From Chloroflexota bacterium (GTDB lineage Bacteria; Chloroflexota; Anaerolineae; B4-G1), in contig QMOE01000039.1 in the NCBI GenBank assembly GCA_003648125.1, forward strand, positions 1 through 10,105: a DNA stretch of 10,105 nucleotides, given 5' to 3'. Below the pieces are notes generated by a model. It saw nothing but the letters and a program-made list of their open reading frames with translations. It searched no databases and had not been told where the DNA came from. This document shows positions 7,140 to 10,105 of this stretch, piece after piece. Position 1 is the first letter of the stretch, and every line of letters begins with the position of its first letter. A program made the position numbers and the translations under genes.

Positions 7140-7862
7140 TCACAGCTTTAGCGGACGCTTCTTGGGTACGCCCGGCCGGCGAGGATACTTTTCTGGCGTG
7201 GCGGCCACTTTATCCACCACCACCAGGTGGCGCGTCTCGGCCAGGCCGCGCAGTTCCACCGGCGATAGTTGCCGCACCCGCCCGCCCAGTGTGGTGATGG
7301 CGACTGCGGCTCTGTGTACCTCGGCAGCGGCGTTTTCCCCCTTCTGCGCCAGCATCGCGCCGCCCACCCGCACCAGCGGCAGCAGGTATTCCACCAGCGT
7401 CGGCATTTCCGCCACAGCGCGAGCCAGCGCCCAGTCGTACTGTTCGCGGTGGGCCGGATCGTGTCCCAGTTCCTCCGCCCGCCCGTGAATCACCTCGACC
7501 CTCTGTAGCCCCAACAGGCGCACTATGTGTTCCAGAAAGGTCACTTTCTTGCCCGTTGCCTCTAGCAGCGTCAGCCGCATCCCTGGGTAGACGATCTTGA
7601 GCGGCAATCCCGGAAACCCGGCCCCTGTTCCTACGTCAATCACTCGCGCCCCGGTAGATAGTTTCTCACCGGGCAGCGCCTTGAGGCAGGAGAGCGAGTC
7701 GAGGAAATGGCGCACCAACACTCCCTCCCGGTCAGTGATGGCGGTCAGGTTGAAACGTTGGTTCCAGTCCGCCAGTTCCCGATAGCAGGTCTTGAAGGCA
7801 TCCAGATGATGGTCGGTGAGCGCGATATGCAATTCTCGGCTGCCCGCAATCAGTTGTTCCAT
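7140..7862 (-). CDS. rsmG: 16S rRNA (guanine-N7)-methyltransferase RsmG (GidB)
   Basis: Transfers a methyl group from S-adenosylmethionine to N7 of G527 (E. coli numbering) in 16S rRNA; loss of the enzyme gives low-level streptomycin resistance in several bacteria. The protein is 240 residues from the ATG at 7862. Family marks are RFNLTAI (36-42), HFLDSL (52-57), the SAM loop DVGTGAGFPGLPL (76-88) with E101 at the end of the next strand, and RAVAEM. The C-terminus is basic (YPRRPGVPKKRPLKL), suited to rRNA contact. A GTG at 7880 in the same frame would add six residues and overlap the recF stop by 11 bases. I prefer the ATG because GTGAGG upstream could serve as its ribosome binding site, though at a long 12-base spacing. 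The gene follows recF by 7 bases, so the pair is almost certainly one operon. Confidence 0.95.
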   Translation of the reverse strand: MEQLIAGSRELHIALTDHHLDAFKTCYRELADWNQRFNLTAITDREGVLVRHFLDSLSCLKALPGEKLSTGARVIDVGTGAGFPGLPLKIVYPGMRLTLLEATGKKVTFLEHIVRLLGLQRVEVIHGRAEELGHDPAHREQYDWALARAVAEMPTLVEYLLPLVRVGGAMLAQKGENAAAEVHRAAVAITTLGGRVRQLSPVELRGLAETRHLVVVDKVAATPEKYPRRPGVPKKRPLKL

Positions 7863-7869
7863 TGATGTT

Positions 7870-9105
7870 TCACGCCTCACGTTTCACGATCCCTCCCTGC
7901 ACCTTCCACAGCGCGGCCCGCTCCCGAAACTCGGCGCTGAACATATCGGGGTCGGTGGCGGTGAGCAGCGATTGCTCGACGCTATCCACTTGGGCCAGGA
8001 GATAGTGCCGTCGAGTGGCGTCCAGTTCGGCCAGCACCTCGTCCAGCAGGAGCACGGGCGTCTCCCCCGTTCGCTCGTGCAGGAACGCGAGTTCCGCCAG
8101 TTTGAGCGCCAGTACCGCCGTGCGCTGCTGACCGCGCGAACCGTAGATGCCCAGGTCAACTGCATGAGTGCCCTGGGCGGGGCTGCCAGCGATAAAGCAC
8201 AACTCGTCCCGGTGCGGGCCGGTGAGCGTCATTCCACGCGCGATTTCGTTTCTGCGCCGCGCCTGGAGCGCGTGCCGGAAGGCCGCCGTCAACTCCTCGG
8301 CTCCTAGTTCTGAAGGTGGCCCTGTGTAGGGTTGCAGGCCCAACCCCATTTGGTACTTTAACTCTGGCGGCGCAGCCGGGTCAAAGTTGGGGCGGTACTC
8401 TAAGCGCAGCCATTCCGCCTCGCCGGTGAGCTGCTGGTGGATGTGGCGAGCACGCTGCGAGAGCGCGGCGATCAGTTCGCGCCGCCCGTGGGCGACGATG
8501 ATTCCCTGGCGGGCCAGCGTCTCCTCGAAAGGAGCCAGTTGGGCCGGATTGCCTGACTCGTCGCGCAGGTGGCGCAGCGCGGCGTTGCGCTGACGTAGCG
8601 CCTCGGTGTAAAGCGTCAGCGCCGCGCAATAGTCCCCGTCCACCTGGCACAGCGTGTCGTCCATGTAGCGACGGCGGCCGGCGGGCGGTCCGGCGACCAG
8701 TTCCACGTCCTGCGGCATAAAGAGCACCACGTTTAGCAGCCCAACCAGACCGGCGCGGCGCTTGCGTGCTCTGTCCACGCGGATGCTCTTTTGCATCCTG
8801 GTCGAGCCGTTCGCCAGCGGCCGGTTCTCCAGGACGATCTCTAGCTCCTGGACGCGGTCGTGGTGCGCGACCTCGGCCCACACGCGGGCGTAGGGTAACC
8901 CCTCAGCTTTGGCCTCCCACCTGATGAGTTGGCGGTCGAGTGGAGTGAGGGGCGATGAGCCGGTGGCGAGCAGATATATCGCTTCCAGTAAACTGGTTTT
9001 GCCCTGGGCGTTAGAGCCGTGGAGCAGCAGCGGACGCTCCGGCAGCGTCAATTCCAGGCGGGCATAGTTGCGAAAGTTGGTCAGGCTGAGATGGCGGATG
9101 CGCAT
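7870..9105 (-). CDS. recF: DNA replication and repair protein RecF
   Basis: SMC-like ATPase that binds at single-strand/duplex junctions and, with RecO and RecR, loads RecA at gaps. The protein is 411 residues, somewhat longer than E. coli RecF (357). The start MRIRHLSLTNFRNY is the classic family N-terminus. Walker A is GSNAQGKTS (30-38, K36), the ABC signature region is YGSRGQQRT (321-329), and Walker B is LLLDEVLAELD with D355 and E356. LFMPQDVELVAGPP and RRRYMDD are also characteristic. All ATPase motifs are intact. A short AGGG lies five bases before the ATG. The usual neighbours dnaN and gyrB are not seen on the window side; instead rsmG follows. The insertion around residues 225-290 is where most of the extra length appears to lie. 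Confidence 0.97.
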   Translation of the reverse strand: MRIRHLSLTNFRNYARLELTLPERPLLLHGSNAQGKTSLLEAIYLLATGSSPLTPLDRQLIRWEAKAEGLPYARVWAEVAHHDRVQELEIVLENRPLANGSTRMQKSIRVDRARKRRAGLVGLLNVVLFMPQDVELVAGPPAGRRRYMDDTLCQVDGDYCAALTLYTEALRQRNAALRHLRDESGNPAQLAPFEETLARQGIIVAHGRRELIAALSQRARHIHQQLTGEAEWLRLEYRPNFDPAAPPELKYQMGLGLQPYTGPPSELGAEELTAAFRHALQARRRNEIARGMTLTGPHRDELCFIAGSPAQGTHAVDLGIYGSRGQQRTAVLALKLAELAFLHERTGETPVLLLDEVLAELDATRRHYLLAQVDSVEQSLLTATDPDMFSAEFRERAALWKVQGGIVKREA

Positions 9106-9120
9106 AGCGCCCTATTTTAC

Positions 9121-9290
9121 ACCGAGAGGGCCAAAGGGGAAAGGGGAGCGCAGAGGTAACCGTTCGGGCCGGGCCATTTTTCTTACCGCAGAGATCGCCG
9201 AGGGCGCAAAGTGAAAATATCATCTCGTAAGAGTAAAATGAGAAAACTCGGTGTTCTCTGCGTGCTCTGCGGTGAAAACCATACGTACAC
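9121..9290. repeat. Degenerate CGCAGAG-type repeats in inverted arrangement (recF upstream gap)
   Basis: The 214-base gap between recF and the LURP-one-like gene holds no credible gene. ACCGCAGAG (9185-9193) faces its exact reverse complement CTCTGCGGT (9265-9273), and further CGCAGAG or CTCTGCG cores occur at 9150-9156 and 9256-9262. The motif is followed outward by GTGAAAA-like tracts on both sides. Between the arms (about 9211-9246) the DNA is AT-rich and could hold the recF promoter, but I see no convincing -35/-10 pair. Confidence 0.55.
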
Positions 9291-9319
9291 CTGAACGATT
9301 ACCCCAGGGGTTTCGGGTT

Positions 9320-9907
9320 TTACCCCCGCGTGCGCTCCAGCAAGAGCATCATCAGCACGCTCAGAATTATCCGCTTTTCTTCGGTCTCGCTGAACTCGGC
9401 TTTCTTTTCGATGGTGAACTTGCCCTCGAAAAAGGCCGGTTGCTTTTGCACGCGCATGATGACCGTCTCGTCCATGCGCGAGATCAAATAGGCCGGGTGG
9501 AACATGTAGCCTGAGAACAGCCCCACGATGGGAATCTGGTTGAGAAAGCTATCTATGACCCGCACCCAGGGGTCTTCCTCCTGGATGGTCATCACGACCG
9601 CGTCCCCGTCGAGGATGTCGTAGCGCGCCTTCCAGAGCGATTTCATCCCTTGACGTTTGACGGCGCCCAGAGGAAGCCCTTGCTGGTTGGCAAAGTTGTA
9701 GCGGGCCGAAAAATCCAGTACCCGGTCGGCGTTCATCGTGTACAAGGGCTGTGTCTGCTGGGCATCGGCAAAAACGGTGACGGCTTCCTTGAGCTTGAAG
9801 AGCTTTTGTTTGACGTAAAGTACCAGGTTGCCGCTTGCGTCTGTGACCGATATCTGCGGCGAGAGCGCGGCGATTTTGAAAGATATACCCAGGGGATAGT
9901 TTAACAT
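9320..9907 (-). CDS. LURP-one-related (tubby C-terminal-like fold) protein
   Basis: A 195-residue protein resembling the LURP-one-related family, which adopts a phospholipid-scramblase/tubby-like beta barrel around a central helix. Visible marks are a run of short beta-prone segments beginning VTDASGNLVLYVKQKLFKL (21-39), then FADAQQTQPLYTM, GLPLGAVKRQGMKSLWKARYDIL and a hydrophobic stretch IDSFLNQIPIVGLFSGYMF (118-136). The C-terminus RIILSVLMMLLLERTRG has a nonpolar segment that may be the family's buried helix rather than a membrane anchor. No signal peptide. The molecular role of bacterial members is not established; binding of lipid or membrane surfaces is speculation from the fold. It has its own promoter and AAGGAGG four bases before the ATG, so it is expressed separately from recF. 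The family call is by motif recall. Confidence 0.8.
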   Translation of the reverse strand: MLNYPLGISFKIAALSPQISVTDASGNLVLYVKQKLFKLKEAVTVFADAQQTQPLYTMNADRVLDFSARYNFANQQGLPLGAVKRQGMKSLWKARYDILDGDAVVMTIQEEDPWVRVIDSFLNQIPIVGLFSGYMFHPAYLISRMDETVIMRVQKQPAFFEGKFTIEKKAEFSETEEKRIILSVLMMLLLERTRG

Positions 9908-9942
9908 GACGCCTCCTTTGATTTATACTTCTGATATGCTTA

Positions 9943-9970
9943 ATTGTATCACAGTTTGGTTGGATGCCAA
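9943..9970 (-). promoter_or_regulatory. Sigma70-type promoter for the LURP-one-like gene
   Basis: On the - strand, TTGGCA (9970-9965) and TACAAT (9948-9943) are separated by 16 bases, and TGTGA precedes the -10 element (extended -10 like). Transcription would begin near 9936, giving a leader of about 29 bases ahead of the ATG at 9907. The match is from inspection, not scoring. Confidence 0.6.
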
Positions 9971-9978
9971 TTCCCCCC

Positions 9979-10105
9979 TGCCTGGGATCGCGGGCATCCT
10001 GCCCGTCTCTTCTCATGCGACCAGGATGGCCGCGTTCCGATGATTGCCTGGGATCGCGGGCATCCTGCCCGCCTCTTCTCATGCGACCAGGATGGCCGCG
10101 TTCCG
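9979..10105. repeat. 66-base tandem repeat with nested inverted repeats, running off the window
   Basis: Two copies start at 9979 and 10045 (period 66). Over the 61 comparable bases they differ at one position, T10006 against C10072. Each unit contains a tight hairpin, CGGGCA-TCC-TGCCCG, and a larger imperfect one in which CGCGGGCATCCTG (9989-10001) faces CAGGATGGCCGCG (10022-10034) with 12 of 13 pairs. The two foldings are mutually exclusive. The second copy stops only because the window ends, so more copies may follow. There is no spacer variation, so it is not a CRISPR array. Confidence 0.85.

Noticed and set aside
9549..10082. A 177-residue open frame on the - strand overlapping the LURP-one-like gene and the 66-base repeat
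   Set aside because: It begins within the tandem repeat (giving a repeated RR-GQDARDPR peptide) and then reads the LURP-one-like gene in another frame.
9979..10105. CRISPR array
   Set aside because: The repeated unit is 66 bases with no unique spacers between copies and no cas genes nearby.

Overview
This window looks like chromosomal DNA from a GC-rich bacterium, most plausibly a member of the Chloroflexota (Anaerolineae-like). That assignment is an inference from three things: high GC, degenerate CGCAGAG-type and heptanucleotide intergenic repeats, and the mix of gene families. No rRNA or tRNA marker is present to fix it. The window is densely coded; no gap without a gene exceeds 300 bases.

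Left arm, + strand (1-7025): the C-terminal two thirds of DNA polymerase I (proofreading and polymerase domains, entering from off-window) overlaps the start of glycerol kinase (glpK). GlpK overlaps a 93-residue unrecognised or DUF6922-like protein, which in turn overlaps an AbiEii-type nucleotidyltransferase. After 46 bases comes an amidase-signature enzyme that resembles plant fatty acid amide hydrolase along its whole length, and then, after a possible weak terminator and a strong hairpin, a patatin-like serine lipase. The first four genes overlap one another, so they are probably co-transcribed and translationally coupled. The small gene plus AbiEii pair has the layout of a toxin-antitoxin or abortive-infection module but lacks the usual AbiEi antitoxin. 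GlpK, the FAAH-like amidase and the patatin could together serve turnover of membrane lipids and N-acyl amides (inference).

Right arm, - strand (7140-9907): recF followed almost directly by rsmG forms a two-gene operon converging on the patatin gene. Upstream of recF is a 214-base gap filled with degenerate CGCAGAG-type inverted repeats. Beyond it lies a LURP-one/tubby-like protein with a recognisable sigma70-type promoter and Shine-Dalgarno site. The window ends in a 66-base tandem repeat containing nested inverted repeats, running off the right edge.

The best candidates for something unusual are the AbiEii pair, whose start region is built from a degenerate 7-base tandem repeat that also supplies the glpK stop codon, and the bacterial plant-type FAAH beside a patatin bracketed by copies of a palindromic repeat.
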